A stretch of 64,000 bases of DNA, from NCBI RefSeq assembly GCF_014195505.1, contig NZ_JACIBV010000001.1:5022001-5086000 (forward strand), read 5' to 3'. The translations under genes and the position numbers were made by a program. The notes beneath the pieces are model-generated. The model was not told the origin of the DNA. It saw nothing but the letters and a program-made list of their open reading frames with translations, and did not search any database. Source of the stretch: Nonomuraea dietziae (GTDB lineage Bacteria > Actinomycetota > Actinomycetes > Streptosporangiales > Streptosporangiaceae). Below, one piece after another: positions 15,572-23,411 of this stretch (its first letter is position 1; every line of letters starts with the position of its first letter).

Positions 15572-16585
15572 GTGAGACGCCTGTCCCTGGTGGCCATGAT
15601 CGCTGTGGCCGGCCTGATGATTCCCGCGAGCGCCCAGGCGGCGGACGGCGTGGCAGGGGTCGACGTGAGCAACTGGACGGGCGACATCGACTGGGCCAAG
15701 GTCCGCGACGCCGGAGGCAGATTCGCCTTCGTGCAGGCCACCGAGGGCGTCGACTACCGCAACGCGCGTTTTGACGCCCAGTACGGCGGAGCCGCCGCCG
15801 TGGGTCTCATCAGGAGCGCCTACCACTTCGCCCAGCCGCACGAGACGGACGGCGCCGCCCAGGCCGACTACTTCGTCGACAACGGCGGCGCGTGGATCTC
15901 CGACGGCCAGACGCTGCCCGGCGTGCTGGACGTCGAGGACAACCCGTACAAGGACAAGAACGGCAAGAACACCTGCTACGACCTGTCCCCCGAGGACATG
16001 GTCACCTGGATCCGCGACTTCACCACCCGTTACCACCAGCGCACCAAGCGTCCCGCGATCATCTACACCACGACGAGTTGGTGGAAGACGTGCACGGGCG
16101 ATTCGACCAAGTTCGGGAAGAATCCGCTCTGGCTTGCCCGCTGGGGCGCCGAACCGGGCGAACTGCCTTCAGGATGGAAGAAGCACACGTTCTGGCAGTC
16201 GGCTGACAAGGGCCCCATCGTCGGCGGCCAGGACTCCTTCAACGGAACCGAGTCGCAGCTCAAGAGCCTGGCCAATCCCCCTGCGGAAGTGACGGTCTCG
16301 GGCGCGGCCAAAAGCAGGAAGCTCTACACGATCACGCTGAAGAACACCGGCCCTCACGCGGTCACCGACGTCAGGCTCGCCGGACGCACGTTCGGCGGCC
16401 AGAAGGTGGTCAAGGCGGGTCCCGGCTGCTCGTTCAGCGGTACGGCGGTGCGATGCGTCATTCCCAAGGTCAACCCCGGACACTCGATCAGGGTCACGAT
16501 CGCGACCAAGCCCTCGAAGGCGAGGGGCACGGTCGGGATCAACGTCACGGTCGGCTCCGTCAAGGTCTCGCTCAAGGCGCGCTGA
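15572..16585 (+). CDS. Secreted GH25 lysozyme (muramidase)
   Basis: 337 residues: a signal peptide ending ASAQA, then a GH25 domain (residues about 27-235). The catalytic-barrel signature GVDVSNWTGDIDWAKV, the QATEGVDYRN strand and the acidic LDVEDN loop carry the catalytic Asp/Glu. The C-terminal 100 residues form a beta-rich module (TVSGAAKSRKLYTITLKNTG) like an Ig-type domain. It would cleave the MurNAc-GlcNAc bond of peptidoglycan. The GTG start at 15,572 follows GGAAGGA. A second peptidoglycan hydrolase follows directly. Confidence 0.93.
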   Translation: MRRLSLVAMIAVAGLMIPASAQAADGVAGVDVSNWTGDIDWAKVRDAGGRFAFVQATEGVDYRNARFDAQYGGAAAVGLIRSAYHFAQPHETDGAAQADYFVDNGGAWISDGQTLPGVLDVEDNPYKDKNGKNTCYDLSPEDMVTWIRDFTTRYHQRTKRPAIIYTTTSWWKTCTGDSTKFGKNPLWLARWGAEPGELPSGWKKHTFWQSADKGPIVGGQDSFNGTESQLKSLANPPAEVTVSGAAKSRKLYTITLKNTGPHAVTDVRLAGRTFGGQKVVKAGPGCSFSGTAVRCVIPKVNPGHSIRVTIATKPSKARGTVGINVTVGSVKVSLKAR

Positions 16586-16608
16586 CCCTCTTAGTCCTGC
16601 TGCTGGCG

Positions 16609-17064
16609 GTGCCGTCGTCGATGCCGCTCCGCCAGCTCACCATGCCCCGGATCGTGGTCCTGGCCTACGAGTACCAGGGCATCCCCTACTCGTGGGGCGG
16701 CGGGCACAAGGAGCGCCCAGGGCCGTCGACTGGAACGTGCCAGGGGTACTCGGGCAAGATCAAACCGTGCCCTGCCAGGCGGACGCGCGGCCTCGACTGC
16801 TCGGGGCTGACCCGGCTCGTCTACGCGCGCGCCCACGGCTACGACGTGCTCGGCCCCGGCAACACCGACGACCACCTGCGCAGGATGCGCAAGGTCACCG
16901 ACCCCCGCCCCGGCGACCTGGTCTTCTTCGGCAAGCGCAGAACCCACCACGTCGGTATCTACCTCGGCGACGGCAAGATGATGAACGCCCCCGAGACGGG
17001 CGCGGTCGTCCGCGTGGACGACATCGCGGGGCGCAAGCACCTCAGGGGTTACTACCGCCTGTGA
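16609..17064 (+). CDS. NlpC/P60 family peptidoglycan endopeptidase
   Basis: About 150 residues. YQGIPYSWGGG opens the domain; LDCSGLT holds the catalytic Cys, PGDLVFFGK is the central strand, and THHVGIYLGDG holds the catalytic His. Such enzymes cut D-Glu/mDAP stem-peptide bonds. The start is unclear: GTG 16,609 and ATG 16,621 are both in frame, and hydrophobic codons continue upstream (LTLLVLLLAVPSS) right to the GH25 stop, so translation may begin at a rare CTG coupled to that stop. If not, the signal peptide is missing. The insert between the first motif and the Cys has two extra cysteines. Confidence 0.82.
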   Translation: MPSSMPLRQLTMPRIVVLAYEYQGIPYSWGGGHKERPGPSTGTCQGYSGKIKPCPARRTRGLDCSGLTRLVYARAHGYDVLGPGNTDDHLRRMRKVTDPRPGDLVFFGKRRTHHVGIYLGDGKMMNAPETGAVVRVDDIAGRKHLRGYYRL

Positions 17065-17210
17065 GGACGGCGGAGCAGCCGCGTGTCGCCCGGCCTGCGG
17101 GGCGGAGGCCCGCTACGTTGGCTTTGCCTCGGCATGCAACCCAGTTGGTATGGCTGTAACGCGTGTCAACCAACGGAAAATGAGAGACCTGAGGTCTACT
17201 CTGTGCCGCT

Positions 17211-17411
17211 ATGGACAGGCGGTGGGTTGGGCCGGAGGGTCTCGAGATCGTCCCGGCGGTGCGCGCGGGGCAGCAGGTCCTTCGCATTCGCAGGCACGGA
17301 TGGATCGTGGCCGACTGCTTCTCGGTGGAGGCGGTGGCGATGCACGTCGATCTCGCGGAGCTGTGCGAGGTGGTCGATTTCATGGCTCGGACGAGTTCGC
17401 ATCATCGCTGA
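17211..17411 (+). CDS. Small conserved-looking protein, function unknown
   Basis: 66 residues beginning MDRRWVGPEGLEIVPAVRAG, then ADCFSVEAVAMHVDLAELCE. The mixed alpha/beta pattern and ordinary codon use suggest a real gene in the 400-bp interval between the NlpC/P60 gene and tRNA-Thr, but no ribosome site is obvious and no family is recognised. The rest of that interval shows nothing else. Confidence 0.45.
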   Translation: MDRRWVGPEGLEIVPAVRAGQQVLRIRRHGWIVADCFSVEAVAMHVDLAELCEVVDFMARTSSHHR

Positions 17412-17460
17412 GTGCCGTGTATGGTTACACCTGTCCGCAGCGCAGACGCAAAGCGGACAG

Positions 17461-17536
17461 GCCCCTATAGCTCAGTCGGCAGAGCGTCTCCATGGTAAGG
17501 AGAAGGTCAACGGTTCGATTCCGTTTGGGGGCTCCA
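17461..17536 (+). tRNA. tRNA-Thr (anticodon GGT), CCA encoded
   Basis: The acceptor stem GCCCCTA pairs with TGGGGGC, D-arm AGCTCAGTCGGCAGAGC is canonical, and the anticodon stem TCTCC/GGAGA encloses atGGTaa. The T-arm GGTTCGATTCC is canonical, and discriminator T is followed by CCA. Confidence 0.93.
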
Positions 17537-17541
17537 CAGCC

Positions 17542-17576
17542 AACGCCCGCTCCGGTCTCGGGGTCGGGCGTTTCTT
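17542..17576 (+). terminator. Terminator after tRNA-Thr
   Basis: Stem AACGCCCG (17,542-17,549) and CGGGCGTT (17,565-17,572) with a 15-nt loop is followed by a T-rich tract (tttcttg). It lies directly behind the tRNA. Confidence 0.65.
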
Positions 17577-17711
17577 GTATGGATTTCAGGTCAGGATGGT
17601 TCCTGAGGCATACTGGGGGGCACCTCACTCGATCGGGCGAAGTTCTGGCGTGTTCGTGACTAGTCCGCGGGTCGGGTATCCTTCATTGGCCGGGAGTTTC
17701 GACCGGCATAA

Positions 17712-17785
17712 GGCGGAGTAGCTCAGTCAGGCAGAGCAAACGGCTCATAATCGTTGTGTCGCCGGTTCAAGTCCGGCCTCCGCTA
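17712..17785 (+). tRNA. tRNA-Met (anticodon CAT)
   Basis: GGCGGAG pairs with CTCCGCT, with a G-T wobble at the end pair. D-arm AGCTCAGTCAGGCAGAGC and anticodon stem AACGG/TCGTT enclose ctCATaa, and the T-arm is GGTTCAAGTCC. The normal first acceptor pair indicates elongator type. It precedes rpmG, as in many actinomycetes. Confidence 0.92.
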
Positions 17786-17854
17786 CTACCCAAACCCGAG
17801 TCATCGCTCGGGTACGGGTGTGTCCCAGTCCCAAACGTAGAAAGGCACTCCCAC

Positions 17855-18019
17855 GTGGCTGCCACCGACGTTAGGCCGAAGATCACGCTGGCCTGCCAGG
17901 AGTGCAAGCACCGCAACTACATCACGCGGAAGAACCGGCGCAACGACCCGGATCGGCTTGAGCTGAAGAAGTACTGCCCCAACTGCCGCACCCACCAGGC
18001 ACACCGCGAGACCCGCTAA
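17855..18019 (+). CDS. rpmG: 50S ribosomal protein L33, zinc-ribbon type
   Basis: 54 residues (MAATDVRPKITLACQECKHR...), the exact length of bacterial L33. Two Cys pairs, CQEC and CPNC, mark the zinc-binding (C+) form. The start is GTG 17,855. The gene lies between tRNA-Met and a MaoC-type gene. The last 20 bases including the stop are directly repeated just downstream (18,024-18,043), a tandem duplication of the gene end. Confidence 0.96.
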   Translation: MAATDVRPKITLACQECKHRNYITRKNRRNDPDRLELKKYCPNCRTHQAHRETR

Positions 18020-18043
18020 GGCGCACCGCGAGACCCGCCAAGG
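18002..18043 (+). repeat. 22-bp-period tandem duplication at the end of rpmG
   Basis: CACCGCGAGACCCGC-Y-AAGG occurs at 18,002-18,021 (including the rpmG stop TAA) and again at 18,024-18,043 with the stop changed to CAA. This is a recent duplication of the gene 3' end into noncoding DNA. Confidence 0.85.
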
Positions 18044-18137
18044 TCCGCGCTGCCAGGCGCAAGAGGCTCGCAAGGCCCGCTGCGGCGGCTGAGGTGGTCC
18101 CGGGTAGCCTAGCCCGGCACTCCTGACGCATAACCGA

Positions 18138-18171
18138 ACAAACGGCGTCCTCACTCGAGGGCGCCGTTTGT
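18138..18171. terminator. Hairpin terminator downstream of rpmG
   Basis: A perfect 10-bp stem ACAAACGGCG / CGCCGTTTGT with a 14-nt loop lies between rpmG and the dehydratase operon. The 3' arm carries GTTTGT, consistent with a weak T-tract terminator. Confidence 0.7.
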
Positions 18172-18255
18172 CGTCTCCAGGCCGCGACAGCCCGAATGTT
18201 GTTCTGTTACCGTCGGCTCAACAGCCCCAGAACGCAGCTAAGGAGCAGGGCACTG

Positions 18256-18705
18256 ATGGCCTTGAACCGTGATTTCGTGGGACGGACCTACAAGTCCACC
18301 ACCTCGTACGAGGTCAGCCGGGTGAAGATCAAAGAGTTCGCCGCGGCTATCGGTGACAACAACCCGATCTACCGCGACAGGCAGGCCGCCCAGGCCGCCG
18401 GGCATCCCGACGTGGTCGCCCCGCCGACCTTCCCCATCGTGTTCAGCCTGCAGAGCGGCGGCGAGGCGCTGGCCGACCCCGAGCTCGGCCTGAACTACGC
18501 CATGGTGGTCCACGGCGAGCAGCGGTTCGAGTACGTCCGCCCCATCTACCCTGGCGACGAGCTGGTCACCTCCTCAACCATCACCGAGATCCGCAGCGCC
18601 GGCCGTAACGAGCTCATGACGATCAGGAGCGACGTCACGACCGTGGCGGGCGAGCCGGTGTGCACCACCTACAACACGATCGTCGAGCGCGGAGGGGCGG
18701 GCTGA
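18256..18705 (+). CDS. MaoC-like dehydratase, HadA-type subunit
   Basis: 149 residues with the N-terminal FAS1-type dehydratase hot-dog fold: VGRTYKSTTSYEVSRVKIKE, the IGDNNPIY segment, and VVAPPTFPIVFSL. In mycobacteria HadA partners the catalytic HadB in dehydrating 3-hydroxyacyl-ACP; HadA lacks the Asp-His pair. The pairing and rpmG linkage are conserved, but the acyl substrate here is uncertain because mycolic acids need not be made. Ribosome site AAGGAG lies 11 nt before the ATG. The next gene begins 2 bp after its stop. Confidence 0.88.
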   Translation: MALNRDFVGRTYKSTTSYEVSRVKIKEFAAAIGDNNPIYRDRQAAQAAGHPDVVAPPTFPIVFSLQSGGEALADPELGLNYAMVVHGEQRFEYVRPIYPGDELVTSSTITEIRSAGRNELMTIRSDVTTVAGEPVCTTYNTIVERGGAG

Positions 18706-18707
18706 GC

Positions 18708-19136
18708 ATGGCTGCCACGGTGAAGTACGACGAGGTCGAGGTCGGCCAGGAACTGCCCGCCACCGACTACCAGGTGCGCCGGCTGAACCTGGTGATGTAC
18801 GCGGGCGCGTCAGGCGACTTCAACCAGATCCACTGGAACGAGCGGTTCGCCAAGACCGTCGGGCTGCCCGACGTGATCGCGCACGGCATGTTCACCATGG
18901 CCCAGGGCGGCAGGTTCCTCACCGACTGGGTGGGCGATCCCGCGGCGGTCATCGACTACGGCGTGCGGTTCTCCTCGATGGTGATCGTCCCCGACGACGA
19001 CCAGGGCGCGACCATCACGGTGAGCGGGGTCGTCGAGGAGAAGCTCGAGGACAAGAAGGTGGTCGTCGGGCTGACCGCGAAGTCAGGTGACGCCCGCGTG
19101 CTGTCCAAGGCGAGGGCAGTTGTGCAACTCTCCTGA
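18708..19136 (+). CDS. MaoC-like dehydratase, HadB-type catalytic subunit
   Basis: 142 residues, single hot-dog fold with the hydratase-2 motif: YAGASGDFNQIHWNERFAK supplies the Asp/His pair, followed by GLPDVIAHGMFTMA. It should dehydrate (R)-3-hydroxyacyl thioesters as a heterodimer with the preceding HadA-type protein. The start at 18,708 is 2 bp after the previous stop, and the downstream NUDIX gene begins 2 bp after its own stop, so the three form one operon. Confidence 0.9.
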   Translation: MAATVKYDEVEVGQELPATDYQVRRLNLVMYAGASGDFNQIHWNERFAKTVGLPDVIAHGMFTMAQGGRFLTDWVGDPAAVIDYGVRFSSMVIVPDDDQGATITVSGVVEEKLEDKKVVVGLTAKSGDARVLSKARAVVQLS

Positions 19137-19138
19137 TC

Positions 19139-19600
19139 GTGACAGAGATCCCCCTTCGCCGGTTCACGGCCCGCGTTCTGCCCGTCGACGCCCGTGGCCG
19201 GGTCCTGCTGCTGTACGGCTTCGACCCGGCCCATCCCGACTCGCCCTACTGGTTCACGATCGGGGGCGCAGCGGAGAAGGAGGAGAGCCTCGAGCAGGCC
19301 GCCGCGCGCGAACTGTTCGAGGAGGTCGGCATCACGGCGGCGCCGGAGAGGTTCGGCCGTCCGCTGGAGACCCACACGGTCGAGTTCTCCTTCGCCGATC
19401 GCGCCTACGTACAGGACCAGACGTACTTCCCCGTCCGCGTCGACACGGCCGAGGTGCGCTTCGACCACATGGAGGAGATCGAGCTGGCCACCACGCTCGG
19501 CCACCGCTGGTGGGGCGCGGACGAGCTGGAGGCCAGCGGCGAGGTCTACCACCCGCCGATCCTGCCCGCCCTGATCAGGAGGGCCGCAGCACCCTCGTAG
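19139..19600 (+). CDS. NUDIX hydrolase
   Basis: 153 residues. The Nudix box GGAAEKEESLEQAAARELFEEVGI fits GX5EX7REUXEEXGU with all catalytic acidic residues. A C-terminal WWGADELEASGEVYHPPILP follows. It would hydrolyse a nucleoside diphosphate linked to another group; the substrate is unknown. The start is GTG 19,139, 2 bp after the dehydratase stop. Its 3' end overlaps the convergent membrane-protein gene by 26 bp. Confidence 0.9.
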   Translation: MTEIPLRRFTARVLPVDARGRVLLLYGFDPAHPDSPYWFTIGGAAEKEESLEQAAARELFEEVGITAAPERFGRPLETHTVEFSFADRAYVQDQTYFPVRVDTAEVRFDHMEEIELATTLGHRWWGADELEASGEVYHPPILPALIRRAAAPS

Positions 19601-21059
19601 CGCCCGCGATCAGCGCCGTGGCCAGGATCCAGCCCGCGATGATCAGCCCGTAGGCCAGACCCTGCGTCCACCCCGCGGGGTCGAACAGGTCGCGCTGGCC
19701 GAAGGCGGGAAAGGGCAGGAGCAGGTCGAAGGTGTAGGCGAAGGGGTCGAAGCCCGGGCTCTCGTCCGGCTTGATCGCTCTGGGCGGCACGAGCCCGAAC
19801 GTGACGGTCCCCACCGCCAGCAGCAGCGCGAACCACACCCCCGCCAGCCACGGCCGGTAACCGTATCCGACGGTCACATCGAGCAGGCGGCCCCACAGCC
19901 GTCCCAGGGGGTTGAAGGTACGGCGGCGGGCGCGCTGCTTGGCGAGCAGGGTACGGCGGGCGAGCAGGTCGTTGCCGTCGCGCAGGTACCAGGCGGCCAG
20001 CTGCTCGTACGGCTGGGGCAGGAAGCCGTAGGGATCGCGCGCCACCCACCCGATCCTGCGCTCGATGGAGCCGCCGCGCAGCGTCTCGTAGATGAGCCCG
20101 TTGAGCCTCAGCTGCTCGGGCCAGCTCTCCGGGTCGTCACGCATGGTGCCGATGCGCGAATGGGCCAGCGTGACGACGCCCTCGACCGGTTCGGTGTACT
20201 TCAGATAGACCTCGCGCGCCTCCATGTGGCTCGCGTGCAGCGCGTAGGGGGTGTCGGGGCTGCGCAGGGCCCCGGTGATCGACAGGCTGGTGAGGCGAGC
20301 CCCGCGCAGGCGCACGCAGCCCAGCGCGGTGAAGCCCTTGCCGCACTTCATGACGTCCTCGACGACCATGCTGTCGCCGGTGAACGCGTCGCCGCCCGGA
20401 TTGCGCAGCGTGGCGCCGTCCATGAAGAGCCCGCCGGTCAGCCGCGCGCCGACCAGCCTGAGCCCGGAGGAGATCTCCGCGTTCTCCAGGTAGAAGCCCG
20501 CGTCGACGGTGAGGGCGCCGGTGTGGACCCCACCGTCGATCTTGGTGCCGCCCATCCACAGGCCGCTCTCGAAGGAGGCGCGCGGCAGCCGTACCGTGCC
20601 GGTGACGTGCGCCCCCGACAGGCTGAGGTGGCCGGAGACCCGCATGCCGCCGCCGTTGAAGCCCGGCAGCCGGCAGTCGGTGAAGCGCATGGTCCGCGTC
20701 ACGCTTCCGCTGAAGTCTGGCGCCTCGTCGAGGTAGCAGCCGCTCAGCGCCAGCTCGTAGTCCACGGTGCCGCCGCGCAGCTCGAGGCGGCCGGTGATCC
20801 TGGCCCCGCGCAGCCGTACCGCGGGGACCGCGCCCACGCCCGGCTCGCGCGCGCCCAGCAGGAGCGCCACGATCACCTGCGCCCTGACGGTGCGCTCGGG
20901 CCCCCACGTCGCGCCGTCGGCGGGCGCGTTCTGCCCTGGCGTACGGCCGACGCCGATCGGATTGTCCCCGAGCTGGACCAGCGTGCCCGAGTGGAAGGCC
21001 CGCCACAGGCGGCGCTCTGCCTGGGTCAGGCGCAGGCGTAATCCGTTCTGAACGACCAT
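19575..21059 (-). CDS. Beta-helix (pentapeptide-repeat-like) membrane protein
   Basis: 494 residues. A long N-terminal region (about 65-300) is built of short repeats such as AVRLRGARITGRLELRGG, GHLSLSGAHVTGTVRL and LRLVGARLTGGLFMDG, typical of a right-handed parallel beta-helix. A cytoplasmic linker and two to four membrane helices (PWLAGVWFALLLAVGTVTFG and GWTQGLAYGLIIAGWILATA) end the protein. Similar actinomycete proteins are often labelled membrane-associated oxidoreductases without proof. A GTG at 21,077 is an alternative start. It stands alone, convergent with NUDIX. Confidence 0.75.
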   Translation of the reverse strand: MVVQNGLRLRLTQAERRLWRAFHSGTLVQLGDNPIGVGRTPGQNAPADGATWGPERTVRAQVIVALLLGAREPGVGAVPAVRLRGARITGRLELRGGTVDYELALSGCYLDEAPDFSGSVTRTMRFTDCRLPGFNGGGMRVSGHLSLSGAHVTGTVRLPRASFESGLWMGGTKIDGGVHTGALTVDAGFYLENAEISSGLRLVGARLTGGLFMDGATLRNPGGDAFTGDSMVVEDVMKCGKGFTALGCVRLRGARLTSLSITGALRSPDTPYALHASHMEAREVYLKYTEPVEGVVTLAHSRIGTMRDDPESWPEQLRLNGLIYETLRGGSIERRIGWVARDPYGFLPQPYEQLAAWYLRDGNDLLARRTLLAKQRARRRTFNPLGRLWGRLLDVTVGYGYRPWLAGVWFALLLAVGTVTFGLVPPRAIKPDESPGFDPFAYTFDLLLPFPAFGQRDLFDPAGWTQGLAYGLIIAGWILATALIAGATRVLRPS

Positions 21060-21133
21060 GGCCTGATTGTTCCGCACCGTTGCGGTCGCGAGGCGCGTCT
21101 CCCCGTCACGTCCGATCGCGGTTATCGTGACTC

Positions 21134-21709
21134 ATGGGGAAAATCTACGAAAAGCTCACAGACCGGCTGCGCGAGTTCATTTCCGCTCAACCGGTCTATT
21201 TCGTGGCCACCGCTCCCGAATCCGGCGGGCATGTGAACGTCTCACCCAAGGGCTACGCCGACACCTTCGCCATCCTCGACGACCACACCGTCGCCTACCT
21301 CGACCTCGACGGCAGCGGTGTCGAGACCATCGCCCACCTGCGGGAGAACGGCCGCATCACGATGATGTTCTGCGCGTTCCACGGCCCTCCCACCATCGTC
21401 CGCCTGTACGGCACCGGCCGCGTCGTCACCCAGAACGACCCCGACTTCGCCGAATTGCTCACGCGCTTCGGCCCGCATCCCGGCGTGCGGTCGATCATCG
21501 TGGTCCACTGCGACCGCATCTCCGACTCATGCGGCTATGCCGTACCTTTCATGGCTTTCGAGGAGGACAGAGGGCTGCTCGACCAGTGGGCTGAGCGCAA
21601 GGACGTGCGGCAGAAGCGCGCCTACCGCGCCAAGAACAACAGGGAGAGCATCGACGGGCTGCCGGGACTGAGCGCGTCGGAGACCGACCCCGTGGCGACC
21701 CACTCCTGA
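21134..21709 (+). CDS. Pyridoxamine 5'-phosphate oxidase-like flavin-binding protein
   Basis: 191 residues with a split-barrel FMN-binding fold: SAQPVYFVATAPESGGHVNV then SPKGYADTFAILDD, and RITMMFCAFHGPPTIVRLYG. A C-terminal VPFMAFEEDRGLLDQWAERKDV helix segment is common to this subgroup. Such proteins bind FMN or F420 and reduce small molecules. Monocistronic, divergent from the beta-helix gene. Confidence 0.88.
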   Translation: MGKIYEKLTDRLREFISAQPVYFVATAPESGGHVNVSPKGYADTFAILDDHTVAYLDLDGSGVETIAHLRENGRITMMFCAFHGPPTIVRLYGTGRVVTQNDPDFAELLTRFGPHPGVRSIIVVHCDRISDSCGYAVPFMAFEEDRGLLDQWAERKDVRQKRAYRAKNNRESIDGLPGLSASETDPVATHS

Positions 21710-21823
21710 CCGCCCCGCTCGAGCTCGGCAGATCGACACCCCCTGCGACCTGATCGCGCGACATCGGCAGGGAAGTAGGCCACCTTTCCAACCCCGGAGC
21801 CCTGAGCGGAGTTATTAGAGGGC

Positions 21824-22312
21824 ATGGACCGCTACGAAGGGTTCCGGGAGTTCGTCGATGCGCGGCAGCAGTCGCTGATGCGCACCGCCTATCTGCTCAC
21901 CGGGGACTCCCATCTCGCCGAGGACCTTGTGCAGACGGTTCTGACCAGGGTCGCCTCCCACTGGAGCAGGCTCGCGGGGACCGGCAACCCCGAGGCCTAC
22001 ACCCGCAAGGCGCTGGTGAACCAGCACCTGTCGTGGCGGCGGCGGCGCTCGTTCTCCGAGATCGCGGGGCTCGAGGTGCCCGATCGGGGCGAGGCGCACG
22101 ACGACGCCACGCTGCGCCGTCTGGCCCTCCGGCAGTCGCTCGCGAAGCTCTCCCCCAAACAGCGCGCCGTGATCGTCCTGCGATTCTACGAAGACCGCTC
22201 GGAGCAGGAGACCGCGCAGCTCATGGGGTGCTCGGTCGGCACGGTGAAGAGCCAGACGCGCTACGCGCTGTCCAAGCTGCGCGCGCTCGCCCCCGAGGAG
22301 GCGTACCGATGA
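21824..22312 (+). CDS. SigE-family ECF-type RNA polymerase sigma factor
   Basis: 162 residues. Region 2 (FREFVDARQQSLMRTAYLLT, then HLAEDLVQTVLTRV) binds core and the -10 element; region 4 (LSPKQRAVIVLRFYEDRSEQ, then MGCSVGTVKSQTRYALSKL) binds the -35. This is the SigE-like class common in actinomycetes, often encoded with a membrane protein rather than a classic zinc anti-sigma. The next gene overlaps by 4 nt (ATGA), so it is the likely regulator. Confidence 0.93.
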   Translation: MDRYEGFREFVDARQQSLMRTAYLLTGDSHLAEDLVQTVLTRVASHWSRLAGTGNPEAYTRKALVNQHLSWRRRRSFSEIAGLEVPDRGEAHDDATLRRLALRQSLAKLSPKQRAVIVLRFYEDRSEQETAQLMGCSVGTVKSQTRYALSKLRALAPEEAYR

Positions 22313-23397
22313 ACGCTCTGCGTGACGACCTGCACGAACTGGCGCTCGAAGCGCCTTCGGTGGATCTGGCCTCTCGGGCACTGGCAGCTGCGCGGCGACG
22401 GCGTGCCGTACGACTCACCGTCAGCGTGGCCGCCACGGTGGCCGTCGTGACGGGAGGCGTCGCCGTCGCGGTGGGGGCGCCGGAGCGGGCCACGGTGGTC
22501 ACTCCGCAGGTGAGCCCGCTGCCGTCCGACGTGATCACCCAGGAGGCGCGCCCGCTGCCGGGCAACGGGGTGGGCGCGCTCCTGGAGGCCTACCAGCAGC
22601 AGGGACGCTGGTATCTGCGCACGCGTGAAGGACAGTCCTACGACGCGGGCGAGGTCATCCAGGGCGACGGCCCGCTGAGCATCACTGCCGACGGGCGGCG
22701 GATCGCCTACTTCGACAGGAAACTGCGCACCATCGTGGTGCGCGACCTGGCCAGCGGACAGATCTGGGGAGCGCCCCTGCAGCTTCCCGCCAGGACGTTC
22801 GACGCGGAGTACGCGCTCCGGCTGTCGCCCAGCGGGATGCGCATGATCGTCGCGGGCTGGGGAGCGGGCCGAGGACGCAACGTGCTCGTCGATCTCGTCA
22901 AGGGGTCGGTGAAGGAGCTCGACAGGGCCTGGTTCCCCGTCAGCGTGAGCGACACAGGAGCGGCCGTGCTGATCAGGCCCTTCGATGACCATACGAGCTT
23001 GCGAGTCCTCGGCCACGACCAGATCACCCTGCCCGACTTCGCCTACGACTTCAGCTCGCTCGCCCCCGACGGCAAGACGATCGCCAGGCTGGGGCAGACC
23101 CACGACCCCGACAGACGACCCCAGATACAGCAGGACAGGACGATCATCCTGACGGACGCGCTCGCGGGAGGCGACCGGCCCAGGGTCAAGCTGTCCGGTG
23201 TGCCCTCCGAGCTGAACCCCGCCAGGCTGGGCGCCTGGCTGAGCGCCGACGAGGTCACGCTGCTCGCGGTCCCCACATCAGCACGCGACGGCAACGCCGC
23301 CACGGTCTACGCGGTCAACGTGCGGACCGGACAGGCCAGGAAGCTGTTCGTCACGCAGGACGCGACGAGAACCACCGTCCCCGGCCTGGTCTCCTAG
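22309..23397 (+). CDS. Single-pass membrane beta-propeller, probable anti-sigma partner
   Basis: 362 residues: a short cytoplasmic N-terminus (MNALRDDLHELALEAPSVDL), one membrane helix (about 38-58, AATVAVVTGGVAVAVG), then an extracytoplasmic TolB/WD40-like propeller with blocks such as GRRIAYFDRKLRTIVVRDLA and LRLSPSGMRMIVAG. No zinc HxxxCxxC motif is visible. Translational coupling to the sigma factor suggests that the N-terminal 35 residues bind sigma and the propeller senses an outside signal; this is inference. Confidence 0.8.
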   Translation: MNALRDDLHELALEAPSVDLASRALAAARRRRAVRLTVSVAATVAVVTGGVAVAVGAPERATVVTPQVSPLPSDVITQEARPLPGNGVGALLEAYQQQGRWYLRTREGQSYDAGEVIQGDGPLSITADGRRIAYFDRKLRTIVVRDLASGQIWGAPLQLPARTFDAEYALRLSPSGMRMIVAGWGAGRGRNVLVDLVKGSVKELDRAWFPVSVSDTGAAVLIRPFDDHTSLRVLGHDQITLPDFAYDFSSLAPDGKTIARLGQTHDPDRRPQIQQDRTIILTDALAGGDRPRVKLSGVPSELNPARLGAWLSADEVTLLAVPTSARDGNAATVYAVNVRTGQARKLFVTQDATRTTVPGLVS

Positions 23398-23411
23398 CTA
23401 AGGTGACAGCC

